From the NCBI GenBank assembly GCA_015179025.1, contig WHUX01000019.1:1-64000 (forward strand): a DNA stretch of 64,000 bases, in the 5' to 3' direction. Position numbers and translations under genes: made by a program. Below, one piece after another: positions 21,189 to 32,352 of this stretch. Below the pieces are notes generated by a model. It worked only from the letters and a program-made list of their open reading frames with translations, was not told the origin of the DNA and searched no databases. This DNA comes from Terfezia claveryi. Lineage: Eukaryota; Ascomycota; Pezizomycetes; Pezizales; Pezizaceae. Each line of letters begins with the position of its first letter. Position 1 is the stretch's first letter.

Positions 21189-23384
21189 TGGATTTCGTCC
21201 GAGGCATACATACAAAGTGGAAGTGAAATACAAATAGATTTGAAATAGTAGGAATGGATATAACGGCTAAGCAAAATTGTCTTGTGTCTTCATGCCTCTG
21301 CGAGTGGGCCCGGCCTTCCCCGAGTTTAACTTTCTCGGGGGTCCTCGGAATATATGTATCATCGTATATATGTTAAATATAGCGTATGCAGATGCTGCTA
21401 CAACTTAATATTCGGCATCAGCCGATCTTTCCACTCTTAATCAAAATATCTCCTATTTCTCCAATGGCGACATCAAGTAGCCTACCTGAGAATTCGGGTT
21501 CCCCCATTTTCTCACACTGCACACAATTCTTTCTTTTGAAGATCATCTCACAACAATTTCCAATTAGTTAGACTTTCATTTCAAAATGGGCAAGATATTC
21601 AATCATTATTCAATTACCAGGATAACTAAAATACAATAGCCAGAACTAAAATGGACGGAATATCTTATACAAGCTGGGTTGTAAGTATTCTTTAAAAAGG
21701 CTAGCATGACTCACAGGCCGAAAGAATGCGAAATCGAGAGACTAGTTTAGAACATGATGTTTATGATATTGTTGTGAATATGCAACTATCATTACTTCAT
21801 ATGGGACATTTTAAAGTATTTCAAGTGATTAATGAATACTATTATGGTATAATAAAAGCAGAGGTATTACTTAAGCTCACTCTACTAAAGCTAGCACTAT
21901 CAGATACTGGATCTCATATATTCTAGGATGTGTGGCTAGTGAAACTGGTACTCGAACCCAAACAAAACTAGAAGCATTACTGCAGTCCACAGTTGTAGCA
22001 GATGAGCACCACGAGTTCAAATTAACTTGCTTGATACGTGTGGAAGTTCAGATGGCGAGTTTAAATGCATTCTGTAGGCAATTGAAGTTGCAAAATGGTA
22101 TTTTACCTTAGATATTGTTATTTGGCTCTCCTAGGGTTATTCTATATCCGCATCGACATACTCTAGTAACGACTTTGCTGTCTTGTTGCACCAAGAATTA
22201 CAGAAGCTGACATGTTATGAGCCTAATGCTGAAGATGCATTTGATGAACCGGATGTACGGAATATCCATCATGTATTCCCGAGCAGGTCGTCATTCATAT
22301 TAAGCCAGCACACACCCCCCTCCTCCTCTCCAAAAAGAATCACATAGGTTCCCGGGCAGGCCAGAACAGGTACGTTGGAGGAGTCCCACAATTTTCCCAA
22401 ATAAATTTCGATTATTCACTTTATATCGAGCTACAGACCTATATCCTAATATTCGAGACCTATTTAAGCTTACTGCCTAGAAATTACCCTGAGGCCCCAC
22501 TACCCAAAGTAAACCCCCCCCCCAAAAAAAAAAAAACTACCCCCGGCCCCCCCTAGCATCTTTGGTACCTGCAGAATGTACAGGTAGGGAATAACCTGTA
22601 CGTCCAAGAAATCCAAGGAACTCCCAGAAATTTCACAATCAACTAAACTTTACTCAATTCCACAACCTCCAGTGTTATGCAGCTATGTTGCTTACCAGGA
22701 AATTTGCACACTAACTCAAATCCCCCACGGTCGGAGGAACCTAGACCCAATTAGGGACAATTCACATGTAATATGCACAAAATGCCGAGAAAATAAAGAG
22801 AACTCGCTTGTTGAGAGGACTGTATGAAAGGAACTGCAGTAATCAACGTGGGTAAACCATCTTCATATGGAGGTTCACATGACCGTTGTGGTTGTGAGCA
22901 TGTATCTGATCATGAGAGTAACGTTGAGCTTACAGTAAGGTTGCATGAGACTATAACTGGACGCATAGACTCAATGACCGCGGCAAAGGTGTGGGTTGTG
23001 AACATGTGCTTGCACGCAACCTATCTTTAAAGATCAATCTTTTCAGCCACCAAAACAACCATTCCCATTCCCTAAGCTACTTAACATTGATCAAGCTACC
23101 TTTTATGTAGCAATTATGACCACCCCAGTATCAGTTACAACCACAAAGTATAGCTCAAAGTCCACCAACATTAAACCTAAATACACCTAAAGCGAGCCAT
23201 CCTTGCTGAATCACATATCGAAAGTCACTATCTTTTTTGTTTTCCCTTTTTCCCATCCGCATGGCACGCGTACGGCCTTCTAACTCTATTACAACAATCT
23301 CCATTTGACCCTTGTTGTCTATCCTCCCTCCTATCCATGACTTCGGCTAAGAGAGTCCCCGGTAGGGATTCCTAATTCTCTGAT
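21189..23384. other. Intergenic sequence
   Basis: A C run then A run (about 22507-22534) is the only clear low-complexity feature. 21720-22110 reads weakly coding-like but with stops in all frames, so it may be an old element relic. No gene supported. Confidence 0.4.
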
Positions 23385-25079
23385 TCAATGCTGCTTTGCC
23401 AATTCATCCTCTTCGCCATTATTCGACCACACCCCGCCAAGGACATCATCACCGTCCCCGGCCTCGAGATTATCTTCATCAGCAACTGGTGTGCAATCCT
23501 CATCGCCTGTAAATTGGAAAGGTCCTGGCACCATCCGCCTGAGCTCAATCAATCCCATGCCCGCCATGACTTCTTCCAGCCTTTTATCTCTTTCATCAGA
23601 TGTTTCATCGTCATCTTCATCGTCATCTTCCACCCCCGTTTGTTCCCCTTGTTTGTTTTGGGTAACCGCCTCGCCATCCATGCTCTCACCCCTGGCATCC
23701 CAATCTTCATCGGTCCATTCATAAACAGTCCAATGCTCCTCCAAATCCAGATCGTTAGGCCCGATATCTCTGTCTTCCAAAAACTCTTCCTGATGTTTGC
23801 CACCGCCCACTTCCTTCCAACTCTTAACCCATCCCTCCCTACCCATCTGCTGGGCCATTGCCCACCCCTGCCCCTGCCAAATCGACCGCATTAGCCCTCC
23901 ATTCTTTGTTGCCATCTGGCCCAGCCGAGCCGGAGTCATCTTCTCCGGCAAACCGGGAACCGGCAGCCTCCCAGCGCTTTTGTGGACCGCAAATGACGCA
24001 GTTGACATGCGATTGGCTAGGCTCTTCTTTTCAACCACCGACGACGAGCTTTGATGAGTGTAGGACCCACGAATTGTGCCGGTTTCGACTTTGGGTGAAG
24101 AAGGGTGACCCATATAATGGGAGTTAAGAGTGTTCCCGAAGTGGTTAAGGTAATGTGTGTTTTCGATGGACTGTTGCTATTGTGAGCATGGTTATTAATG
24201 CAGTGATCACTGGAATGAGGGTGGAGAACATACTGTATAATTCTCTCCTGGGCGTTCTTTGTTCCACATAGCGTGGTTTGATTTTTTTGACACATTATCT
24301 GCGTCTCCTTCCTGATCCCTAACAACTTCTTTGCCCTTGCGCTTCCTGTTGTTATCTCGAATAACCGGATCTTCATCCTGATCGGCCTCGCTTGTGGGGT
24401 CTCCCATCGCGAAATTACCCAAATAATCAGTAATGTCATGCGCACCTGAGCCAGGAGTATCAGCCATTGTTTCTGCAGTTTGCTGATGTATTTGCCTTCC
24501 CATGTTCCCCTCCGATGTCAGATCTCTCGATCCCTGAATTGAGTTCCCCTCTGCGGTTTCCACTGCTGACCATGGAACAAAAGTTGGCGGTTGTGGAGCT
24601 AGTAGGGGGATAATACTATACCCAATGCTTATGGGAGCTACTCCTATGGCTATGATTGGGAACAGATATGAGTCCATCATTATGGGGAATGTAAGTATGT
24701 TGGTGCCCAAGCTGCTGCTAATATGATGCCCCTCCGTCGTTGTAATTAACCCACCATTTAAGATAATTGGGGTAGAAACGGTCGAGGAAGTCAATGATGG
24801 TATAAACTCTGGTGCTGCAGGATTAAACGTAAAAGATCTTCCACCTTGATTACTTGGGCCAGAGACTGATGGCCATAGTGAGTCACGGTACTGCAACGCA
24901 CGTGCTCTCTGCACATAGGATAAAGCTGTTTCTTGCCTGACGGGAGTGGCTGAGATTGATTCACCATTGCTTCTACCGAAGGCCCTCGTAGAAGCAGGGG
25001 TGACGATAGGATTCCCACTGTCGACGCCCTTCCTTGTTTCTCCACTGCCCTCCCGAAGTACGTTCTGCTCTTGCCCCAT
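23385..25079 (-). CDS. Hypothetical protein, two exons, 545 aa
   Basis: Two long minus frames join cleanly. Exon 1 is 25079-24234 (282 codons from MGQEQNVLREGSG) and exon 2 is 24176-23385. The 57-nt intron between them has GTATGT and CACAATAG ends and an AT-rich branch region, phase 0, joining PGENYT to QQSIENTHYLN and then MGHPSSPKVET in the same frame. The N-terminal 250 residues are Ser/Thr/Pro/Ile-rich low complexity with a basic cluster (RKRKGKEVVRDQ). The second exon has a conserved-looking core (PARLGQMATKNGGLMRSIW, WAMAQQMGREGWVKSWKEV) followed by an acidic tail (DDDEDDDE). Trp/Gly spacing in the core is unusual. No family recognised. Both exons had looked like separate genes. Confidence 0.7.
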
Positions 25080-25539
25080 TCCAAGGACTCGTTCTTTAGG
25101 GCCTACAGTACGCTCGTAGTCGCCACACCTTCAGTTTGGGTAGCAATAGCTCCAGCGGCCCCGGGCTCCTGTCCAGGACAGGTAATATGCTCAGTGACGT
25201 TCAGTGTTATTCCCGTGAATGTACGGTATCAAAAACTTGAAGTAATCGAGTGGAGATGGAGGTCTCGGTGTGCGTATGCGTACTGTTTGAGGGATGGTTC
25301 GTGGTGGAAGTTGCCGTAAAGGGCTTATTTGTTATGGTTCCGTGAGTGAGTAAAGAGGAGGATGGATGAGAGCCACGGACTCTTATAACAAGTAAGGGAC
25401 TTCGTTTTTCTCATCATGTGGCAGGCACTGGCCACGCTTAAGCGGAGAATCCACGGCGTCTTCTAGTTGGAGCTCGGCTCAAATCGCCAGTATAGGCCCA
25501 TATAATCGTAGGAGTCTGGTTATGCAACAGAATATTTGC

Positions 25540-25582
25540 ATCCAAGTAATATCTATTTGCATCCAAGTCATATCTCAGCATC
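25540..25582. repeat. Tandem duplication, about 22 bp
   Basis: ATTTGCATCCAAGTAATATC followed directly by a copy with one changed base. Confidence 0.75.
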
Positions 25583-25730
25583 TCTGTCACTACTCAGCGT
25601 ACACTCGAACATTCCATAAACTTACTTATACTTGATATACCGCTCCCGCATTTCTCACTTTGACATTCTTGCATCCTGAGCGTATTAGCACCTATTTCAT
25701 CTCCGCAATATCGTTACGTAAATAACAGCA

Positions 25731-25776
25731 ATTCGAATTCAGAGCTGAGGTCGAATTCAGAGCTGAGGTCGAATTC
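25731..25776. repeat. Tandem duplication, about 20 bp
   Basis: GAATTCAGAGCTGAGGTC is repeated twice with a third partial start (GAATTCA). Confidence 0.8.
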
Positions 25777-25988
25777 AAACAGGGCGTAAAGAGAATGATC
25801 ATTGGGAAGTCAGTAGTCTGGGGGCAGAGGGCGATGCTATTGAAATATATTAGACGTTCTGCGAGAGCTGTCGTCTCTCGTGCTCACGTGGAAACCCCAA
25901 ATCAGGCAACCGGAACCGGCCGGGACCGGACTGACATCTATATATCAAATTGCCTACCCCATTCATGGCCTTGCGGACGCAAATCTTC

Positions 25989-26060
25989 ATAATACACCGG
26001 CAGATTAACTTGCCTTTTCCTGAATCCACCGGAGTATACGTAACCGGGTTCTCTGGGGTG
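25989..26060 (+). mobile_element. LINE tail fragment (plus)
   Basis: GGCAGATTAACTTGCC, CTGAATCCACCGG and a diverged remainder match the start of the LINE 3' tail. The end with poly(A) is missing. Confidence 0.55.
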
Positions 26061-26864
26061 ACGAATCCGGCGGCAAAAGATGAGAACAGAATGATGGAGG
26101 TCTGCGAGCAACTCTGGCCTGCACAAAATGTGAGTGAACCGGAATAGCACAAAATACAGCTGAAAGTCAAGAAGATGAAGACAAACCGTTAACCCTGTCA
26201 GACCGATGAGGATACCACAGCAAGGAAATTAAAACATTTTAATTCTGGCTTTGGTCCCTTGTCCGATGGTTATTACGTAGTTTCAGAAATTGAGAGGGGT
26301 TCCAGAAGATAAAAATTGAGGAAACGGTGTATTAGTCTAGAAGTGATTAGATGATTATGAAATTATCTCATGCATTGACACTTCAGAATGCCCTTTGGAC
26401 ACGGTTTTTATAGGTGGAATACGCATATCACGAGAATCTATTCGCGCAACTTATTTTGTTTTACGGGGTGAGATGTGAATATTGGCTGGGGACCGTATGA
26501 GAGACTGTATGAAAGTTCCGAATCAAGCAGAGCAAACCAGTGGGTTACAGACGTGGACTTTGGATCCTTAGAGGCTGAAGTTTAAGCGTAATATAATTCG
26601 GTGCCATTAGTCTTCTTTACCAGGAGCTCCAAAATTTAGTTTCTATCAGGGGCACGAAGCTTCATACTCTTTTAATCGCACTGTATATCGAAAATGCCCT
26701 CTGTGCAAAACAGCACCATGTGTCTGTTCTATTCTCGATCAGACCCTTGTAGAGGATCTAACAAACCAGTATGGATTTGGATCAGTTCCACCCCCCTAGG
26801 TTCCCTTCCATCTCGAAGTGCAATGGAAGCATTCTCTGGTACTGCGCGCACTAAGTTTGAAGAG

Positions 26865-27110
26865 TTTTTGCATACAATAATAAGTAGTAAATCTCGTTGA
26901 CCTTTTAGAAGTGTAATTCCCTAAAATTCAATTCAAAGTACAACTCACCAGGACTTCCTAGGTATCGCAGAATTAAGGCATACCTCCGAAACCCAAACTT
27001 GAAGGCCCCAGCAGGTGATTTGCCACAAAATAAGCTGAGATGGAAGGCAGTAAATGAATATGGGCTGCGCAATTATACACTGTATTTTATTGCCGGCAAA
27101 AACAATATGG
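26865..27110 (+). repeat. Dispersed repeat, copy 1
   Basis: Shares order and sequence with 38625-38850: GCATACAATAATAAGTAGTAA, GTTGACCTTT.AGAAG, GCATACCTCCGA.ACCCA, ATGAAT.TG.G.TGTG and GTATTTTATTGC. Both copies are full of stops. No terminal structure could be defined. Confidence 0.6.
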
Positions 27111-27319
27111 GAAACGAGACCTATTACTATTAATGAGAGGTATCATGGACTTGCAGCGAAGTATGGGCTTGATTCTACTAGCATTATTATAATTAATATA
27201 TTATATAGGTCACTGAGCTTTTACAACACTGTCAGCTTTGTGTACGCAATAAACCAAGCCAAATTCATGGTCCATACAACTAATAGTTGTTGCATGTCCT
27301 AGGCTACGTAGGTAGGGTG

Positions 27320-27439
27320 TAGTCTGGTTGGGCTAGGTGATCACTCACATTCCTGTCGATCTCGAATCAGGCATGCATTCTAGATTTGTTACTCTAAAGA
27401 GGTTGTGCAACCAGACTAGTTTTTTTTCTAACCAGACTA
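27320..27439. repeat. Three TAGTCTGG-family words, two forming an inverted pair
   Basis: TAGTCTGGTTGGG at 27320 and TTGTGCAACCAGACTA ending at 27418 face each other about 97 bp apart, each flanked by TA. A third, CTAACCAGACTA (27428-27439), follows. No clean outer direct repeat was found, so this may be one 95-bp element or independent short insertions. Confidence 0.45.
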
Positions 27440-27537
27440 TAGATTTTTATCTGTTGTTTTGGGTAAGTTCCGAGGAGGGAATACGCGCATGGAAGCAAGG
27501 GTCATATGGAAGAAAGCTTTGAGCTAAGTCAATTAAC

Positions 27538-27609
27538 GCCCGCTTGGCTCAGTGGTAAAGCGTCGCACTTGTAATGCGAAGATCAAGAGTTCAATTCTCT
27601 TAGTGGGCA
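27538..27609 (+). tRNA. tRNA-Thr (anticodon TGT)
   Basis: A 72-nt cloverleaf. The acceptor GCCCGCT pairs with AGTGGGC. D arm: GGCTCAGTGGTAAAGC. Anticodon stem TCGCA/TGCGA encloses CTTGTAA, anticodon TGT. T arm: AAGAG-TTCAATT-CTCTT. There is no intron and no encoded CCA, and a T-rich terminator follows at 27622-27638. Internal A and B boxes are present (TGGCTCAGTGG, GTTCAATTC). Confidence 0.93.
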
Positions 27610-29071
27610 TTCAAAAATTATCTTTTAAATTTTTTTTCCCAGGTGGGATTGCTTTGATAATTAGAAGGAGGCAAGTCTAATCAGTTGCTGAATTATGTGA
27701 TAGTTGGTAAATTGTCGCAAAGTTAGCCAATATTGACTGATCTATCCACACTCCAGACGAGCTAATTTATTGGCCTAGTCTCGTGGCCAGACCTCGTGGA
27801 GATAATGGCGAGGGGTAATGCACCGTGCCACATGAAGTATGTCTGAAATGCTCTCTTAATCTCATTTACCTTCTTTCTCAGATCCCGATTTGGATGATAA
27901 CTTTTGGTTTCTTAATAATCTTATATATATATCGTCTTTTATCTTTTTTGCGCTCTTTTTCATGCCTCCGTTTGTTTAGCCTGCGCGATGCACGATGTAT
28001 GGCTATAATTTCGTGTGAAATGTAGTCCCCAATTGCCTGGGTGTGTCAGAACACTTTACAATTATATCAAGCGCATAAACATATCCTGACTATCGGTATT
28101 ATAAGCTTCTTTACAGGAACCAATCCAGCCCAGGACCCTCTATTCCTAACACGATCTCCACCTTCTGTATCCGCCACCACCCAACCCCCACCCGGGTTTC
28201 CACGTGGCTCATCATGGTCACCTCCTTGGGTTCATTGAGTATTTTCTCTTTTTTTTAAAAATAAAAAAAAAGGTTGGGTATGAGAACGGGGAGGGAAGCG
28301 AGTGGAGGGGAAGTATCCAATGATGGGGGAGCGCACATGGTAGAAGGAGTTCGAGATTTCTAAGAGAATAATGTCTAGCATAGCTTCACTCAACTGCGAA
28401 TTATTTACATCCACAATAAATCAAGTATGTAAAAAACTATTCAAGAATTCATGGTTATGTCGTTTGTGATCCCGTGACCAGACAGTTGTTTGTGTGCCTC
28501 TTCGAGTGGTCGTTCGAAATTATGTAAAACGATCTTACGTGGGAGACTGACAGAACACTCGTTCAGGGTAATTATGCTTTTGAACCTTCTATCTGATTTC
28601 CCATTCATGTGACGTACCTGACGTTAGTATGCTGTGGTTAAACATTTTTAATGCATCCACGGCACCAGCTTATATATATATATACAGCAAGACGGAAGTG
28701 GGAAATTATGCATGCAATAATGTATTGTAAACTTTGGGAGAAAGTTTTACGTACTCCACGTTGCCGAATGCAGGGGCACAAACTACAAACTTGGAGCTGT
28801 GACGCCTTGGCATTTTCATGCAAGCACGTAACGCACCACCGGCGACCGAAATTAGACCCTCAACAACGAACATTGACGCATTTACATCAGTAACGTCGGA
28901 GAGGGGTTCCACTCAACCAGCAACTTCACCACTACCAAAACATACTTGCTAGGACTCGGAATTCATAACAAGAAGGGAAACCACCTCCGGGACAATGGGA
29001 AAGCGTAAGGGTAGTCTTGCCAGGTCGACGTCTAAGTTGAAGAAGATGGAGAAGAAAAGGGAGAAGGAAAG
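27610..29071. other. Intergenic sequence
   Basis: Contains a TAGTCTCGTGGCCAGACC word (27776), an A/T tract at 28245-28273 and a (TA)n at 28671-28684. The segment 28995-29070 codes MGKRKGSLARSTSKLKK in another frame and may be the 5' leader or an unrecognised first exon of the next gene. Confidence 0.4.
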
Positions 29072-30321
29072 ATGAAGCAGAAATTGAAGCAGAAGAGCAA
29101 GGAGAAGGGCAAAATGATGGATGGGCCGGGTAGCAGTCATAGTACTGGCTGCGAGACTATTGATGTTATCGCAACGACAACAGTTGAACCTCCCTCATCT
29201 GTCCCCGCTACGGCAGTGGTTGTCGATTCGAAAGGAAAAGAGGCTGCTGCCAAAGTGAAACCGAAAGCGGTGAGTCAGAGAAATCACATCATTTGCGAGA
29301 TCAGATCTATCATCCTGACTACTAGGAAGCCCGCTTTCTCTGGGCCCACAGAACCTCCAATGATATGGTCCTCCCCAGCACAGACAGCGGCAATAGCTAC
29401 CAACTCAACAGGAGAAGGGGCTACTACGGAAGTGAAACCGAAAGTGGTGTGTACAGGTCAGTTTGATAATTTCTCAAAAGTGTCCTACTAACTGTCACTC
29501 AGCCAGCCGTCGCTGGGCCAGCAATACCTCGAGTGATTCCCCACAAAAACTCAGGCAGCTTAGGAAATATCGATGAAGAAGACCTGCAACTTCGCCTGAC
29601 GCAATCCCTCGACGAAGCCAAACTTCGCTCCAACACTGTCCCCTTTATCACCGTCACCAAATGCAACGAGAACGATAGTCTAGATACCCGAGCTAGTTCC
29701 CCTACTGCCTCAATCCACTCGATGGAATTCTCACTGAAAACCCGGAAGCAATCTTACGCACGTCGGTCCATGTTTCACAGGTTCTCAAGTGTCTCTGACG
29801 GGGTATGGAGTGTTCTTGAAACTACAGCGAACGCTGCCCGTAATACGCTAAAGGTACCCCCAATGTGGGAGTGGAAAGGGATATCTCCTCGTAAGCAAAG
29901 GTTGAGGAAGTATTCAGAGAACAAACCCGTATTACATACGGAGCATGATGATGATGATGATGATGATGACAACTTTCCTTATGCTGGTGATTGGAAAACG
30001 GGTGCTAGATATAGGTATTATCATAGGACTGAACCGGCAGGGTCCGGGTTTGTGGCTGTGGGGGGACGCGAGGACCAAGTGAAGGTGGTGAAAATGGGAA
30101 CTGGAAATTTGTCTCCGGGCCTTGCCAAGCCCACTCCGAAAAGGAAGACCACGACAAATCCAGGTGACAAGGCTGGAGCCGACGGAAATATCATTCCACT
30201 AACCAACGTGGGACCTGCATCAGATCTGCTCGGGTCTATCCTGAAGCCAGCCTCGAATGACGACGAAGGAGGCTTACAAGACGAGCTGGAGCATCTGTTG
30301 GAGCCATATGGTGGCTTTTGA
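29072..30321 (+). CDS. Hypothetical protein, three exons with a duplicated exon-intron unit, 377 aa
   Basis: Exons 29072-29269, 29330-29446 and 29503-30321. Intron 1 (60 nt) is GTGAGT...GGAAG. Intron 2 (56 nt) is GTGTGT...ACTCAG with a CTAAC branch site. Both are phase 0 and join KVKPKA to PAFSGPT and EVKPKV to PAVAGPA. Exon 1's second half and exon 2 are copies of one another (TVEPPSSVPA...KVKPK and TEPPMIWSSPA...EVKPK), and the splice junctions sit in the same places, so exon plus intron were duplicated together. Intron 1 is a multiple of three without a stop and could be retained. The last exon has basic and Ser-rich parts, a run of eight Asp (HDDDDDDDDN), an aromatic stretch GDWKTGARYRYYHRTEP and a Lys-rich segment. 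Family unknown; the true start may lie further upstream. Confidence 0.65.
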
Positions 30322-30761
30322 TCATGTGAACTTGATATTTGCAGTACGTGTACGATTAGGAAATTTCTTTTGTTCCATGGGATTGGAGGGAGATAGCTTT
30401 GTTGTTTCGGATTTAGGAGAATACACGAAACTGGTTATAAGTTTGGGGTTGTTTGGTTTAATTTCGAGGGAGGGAATTATGCATTACTACATTGACTTTA
30501 CCAATGCCTTGGAAGTGGCGATCTTGTTTAGGTCCGTCCGACTCCGTCACCAACAGCTATAGGCACTCAGTTCTGGAAGGGGGCAAGAACCAGCTGTTTT
30601 TCGTTCTGTAATATGTGCTGCAAGTATCTCATTTAGTCTGACGATAGTTTGTTGCATTGATGGTGCTAAGGAAATGATTTTTATTTCCAGCCTTGATTCC
30701 CTGGGCACGAGGCGAGTCGCTCTGTTCCCGGTAAATGTCTGGGGCGAGAAAACCTTTAGAT

Positions 30762-30793
30762 ATTCGGAGAGAGTCTGGTTGGCACATTCGGAG
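30762..30793 (+). mobile_element. 16-bp TAGTCTGG-family insertion with 8-bp direct repeat
   Basis: ATTCGGAG (30762-30769), insert AGAGTCTGGTTGGCAC, then ATTCGGAG (30786-30793). The repeat is perfect. Confidence 0.75.
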
Positions 30794-30855
30794 GTTGTAG
30801 CAGCGACAAGCATAAGTAGAGGCTTTCCTCCAACTGTAAAGTCAGATATCACCTC

Positions 30856-30894
30856 CTAAACAACCAGACTGCACTAAATAGTCTAGTTAGCACC
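30856..30894. mobile_element. Two weaker TAGTCTGG-family words
   Basis: CTAAA, CAACCAGACTGCA, CTAAA (30856-30878), followed at once by TAGTCTAGTTAGCACC (30879-30894). The direct repeat is only 5 bp. Confidence 0.4.
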
Positions 30895-31084
30895 AAAACA
30901 TAAACTACCGCTACAAAATAAATTTAGAATTCCTGATTCTACGTCAGGGGCTGTGCCCTCAACGTATCATGAACAAATCTCGGGTAAGACACGCAACACG
31001 AACAAACAAAACGAAAACACACGAAGTCCCTATTATTTACATACAAATAAAAAAAAATATACAAAAAGCTCCGTGAACCATCAC

Positions 31085-31780
31085 TTATCCTTCCACAACC
31101 ACACCTTTCCTCTCCATGCCTCCATGACTCAACGCAAGATAAATACACTCCACCACGATTGAATGACTATCCATCCATCGCTGCCTGTCTGAGCTCATCC
31201 TATCAAATAGTATCAACATTTCTTCACTCATCTCAAATGACGCACCATCGTATCTAAGCATTTTCCAGCTCTTCCCTGTCGTAACAAAACCAAATACCTC
31301 ACCCACACCATTATAATCATGCATATCCTTCATGGCAATCAAACATTGCTTCATTGCCTGGCCGAGGGAAGATCGCTTTGCCTCCAGTATAAGGATAAAG
31401 TCTTCTCTTCTCACCTGAATAAGATCCACAATAACAAATTCCTCTTACCCGCGCTTTTTTTTTTTTTTTTAAAAAAAAAAAAAACTTGTTACTCCTATGC
31501 GGCCCCGTCGGTGGGTCATGAGGAGCCACCCGGAAACCAGGGTGCATTCAGGGTGAGGCAAGTTAATCTACCGACCCGTGCTCTTCTCCGCCTATCTCGC
31601 CATCTGTAGAAACAATTTCTTTCTCAGACAGTAGCTGTACATTTTCGCGTCCTGTCCCTGGGATAAAAGATCCGAGTATAGGACTGACGATAGCATAAAC
31701 CAAGTGATTGATATTAGCTCTTTGAAATCCGAATCCGCTTCCGTAGGAGGACCTTCAACATTTATTAGTGCTACCAGCAA
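31085..31780 (-). pseudogene. Nuclease-like (PD-(D/E)XK-type) gene broken by a LINE tail
   Basis: The upstream piece (31780-31595) reads EADSDFKELISITWFMLSS, YSDLLSQGQDAKMYSY, KKLFLQMA. The downstream piece (31429-31085) resumes with IQVRREDFILILEAKRSS and AMKQCLIAMKDMHDYNG, then GEVFGFVTTGKSWKMLRYDG. The EAK after a hydrophobic strand fits the PD-(D/E)XK core, and the layout resembles a large family of fungal proteins of unknown function (from memory, not checked). A 128-bp LINE tail separates the halves and changes the frame. The upstream start is not identified. Confidence 0.6.
31442..31591 (-). mobile_element. LINE 3' tail inserted in the nuclease-like gene
   Basis: The insert 31453-31580 reads T16, A14, ACTTGTTACTCCTATGCGG, the GGGTCATGAGGAGCCACC block and GGCAAGTTAATCT. 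Flanks are CTCTTACCCGC (31442-31452) and CTCTTCTCCGC (31581-31591), 9 of 11 matching, so this is an old target duplication. Confidence 0.75.
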
Positions 31781-31800
31781 CAAACTCTGACTACCAAAAT

Positions 31801-32175
31801 ACCTTCAATCCGTAAATAACGTAAAATCTCCTTATATACCTCCTCCTTCATCTCATTCAGGCTCAGGTCACCCTCCTGTTTATTGTTGTTTAACATTGTT
31901 TTAACCGGACATGTTGCTAAAAATGTAATCCATTTCAACTTTCGCTTCTTGTTGCTATTTTCGTTCCCCGCTCGAGTAACGAAAGAAGCAGGCAGCGGAC
32001 GATATGATTCTAGACGAGGTGAGGTTTAGCCAGGAAGCAGAGTGGGCAACATTTCGGGCGAGGAAAGGCATGATGGTATACCTAATGAGTAAGAGGGAAG
32101 GGTGATATATGTTTAGCCCGTTCTCGTGAGGTAAATGAGACACTAGGAGTAGGAAAGCGCAAATGAGATAACAGT
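31801..32175. other. Intergenic sequence upstream of the broken gene
   Basis: No gene or repeat recognised. Confidence 0.4.
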
Positions 32176-32352
32176 CACCTGTACTAGTCTGGTAGTCTGG
32201 TTGCACTACCCCTCCACACACCTGTACCGTACACCTCTAACCAGACTAGTACACCTGTACAGGCTCTAAGTCTAGTCTGGTTATCTAAGTCTGAAACTCT
32301 GTGACGCCTAGTCCTCCTACACTAGTCTAGTAGTCTGGTTGCACTCCTATAC
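32176..32352. mobile_element. Cluster of four TAGTCTGG-family insertions
   Basis: (1) CACCTGTAC (32176-32184 and 32219-32227) around 34 bp starting TAGTCTGGTAGTCTGG. (2) GTACACCT (32229-32236 and 32249-32256) around CTAACCAGACTA. (3) TCTAAGTCT (32265-32273 and 32284-32292) around AGTCTGGTTA. (4) CTCCTACAC/CTCCTATAC (32314-32322 and 32344-32352) around TAGTCTAGTAGTCTGGTTGCA. The first three repeat pairs are perfect. Each insertion has its own target sequence, so they are independent events, not a tandem array. Confidence 0.85.

Larger units (their letters stand above)
25080..26864. other. Intergenic sequence with small duplications
   Basis: Promoter side of the 545-aa gene. Two small tandem duplications and a LINE tail fragment are listed separately. 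No gene seen. Confidence 0.4.
30322..31084. other. Intergenic sequence with short insertions
   Basis: No gene supported. Carries TAGTCTGG-family insertions at 30762-30793 and 30856-30894. Confidence 0.4.

Noticed and set aside
30762..30870. A 97-bp MITE with GTCTGGTTGG ends
   Set aside because: The left end is itself enclosed by an 8-bp direct repeat (ATTCGGAG), so two separate short insertions explain it better.
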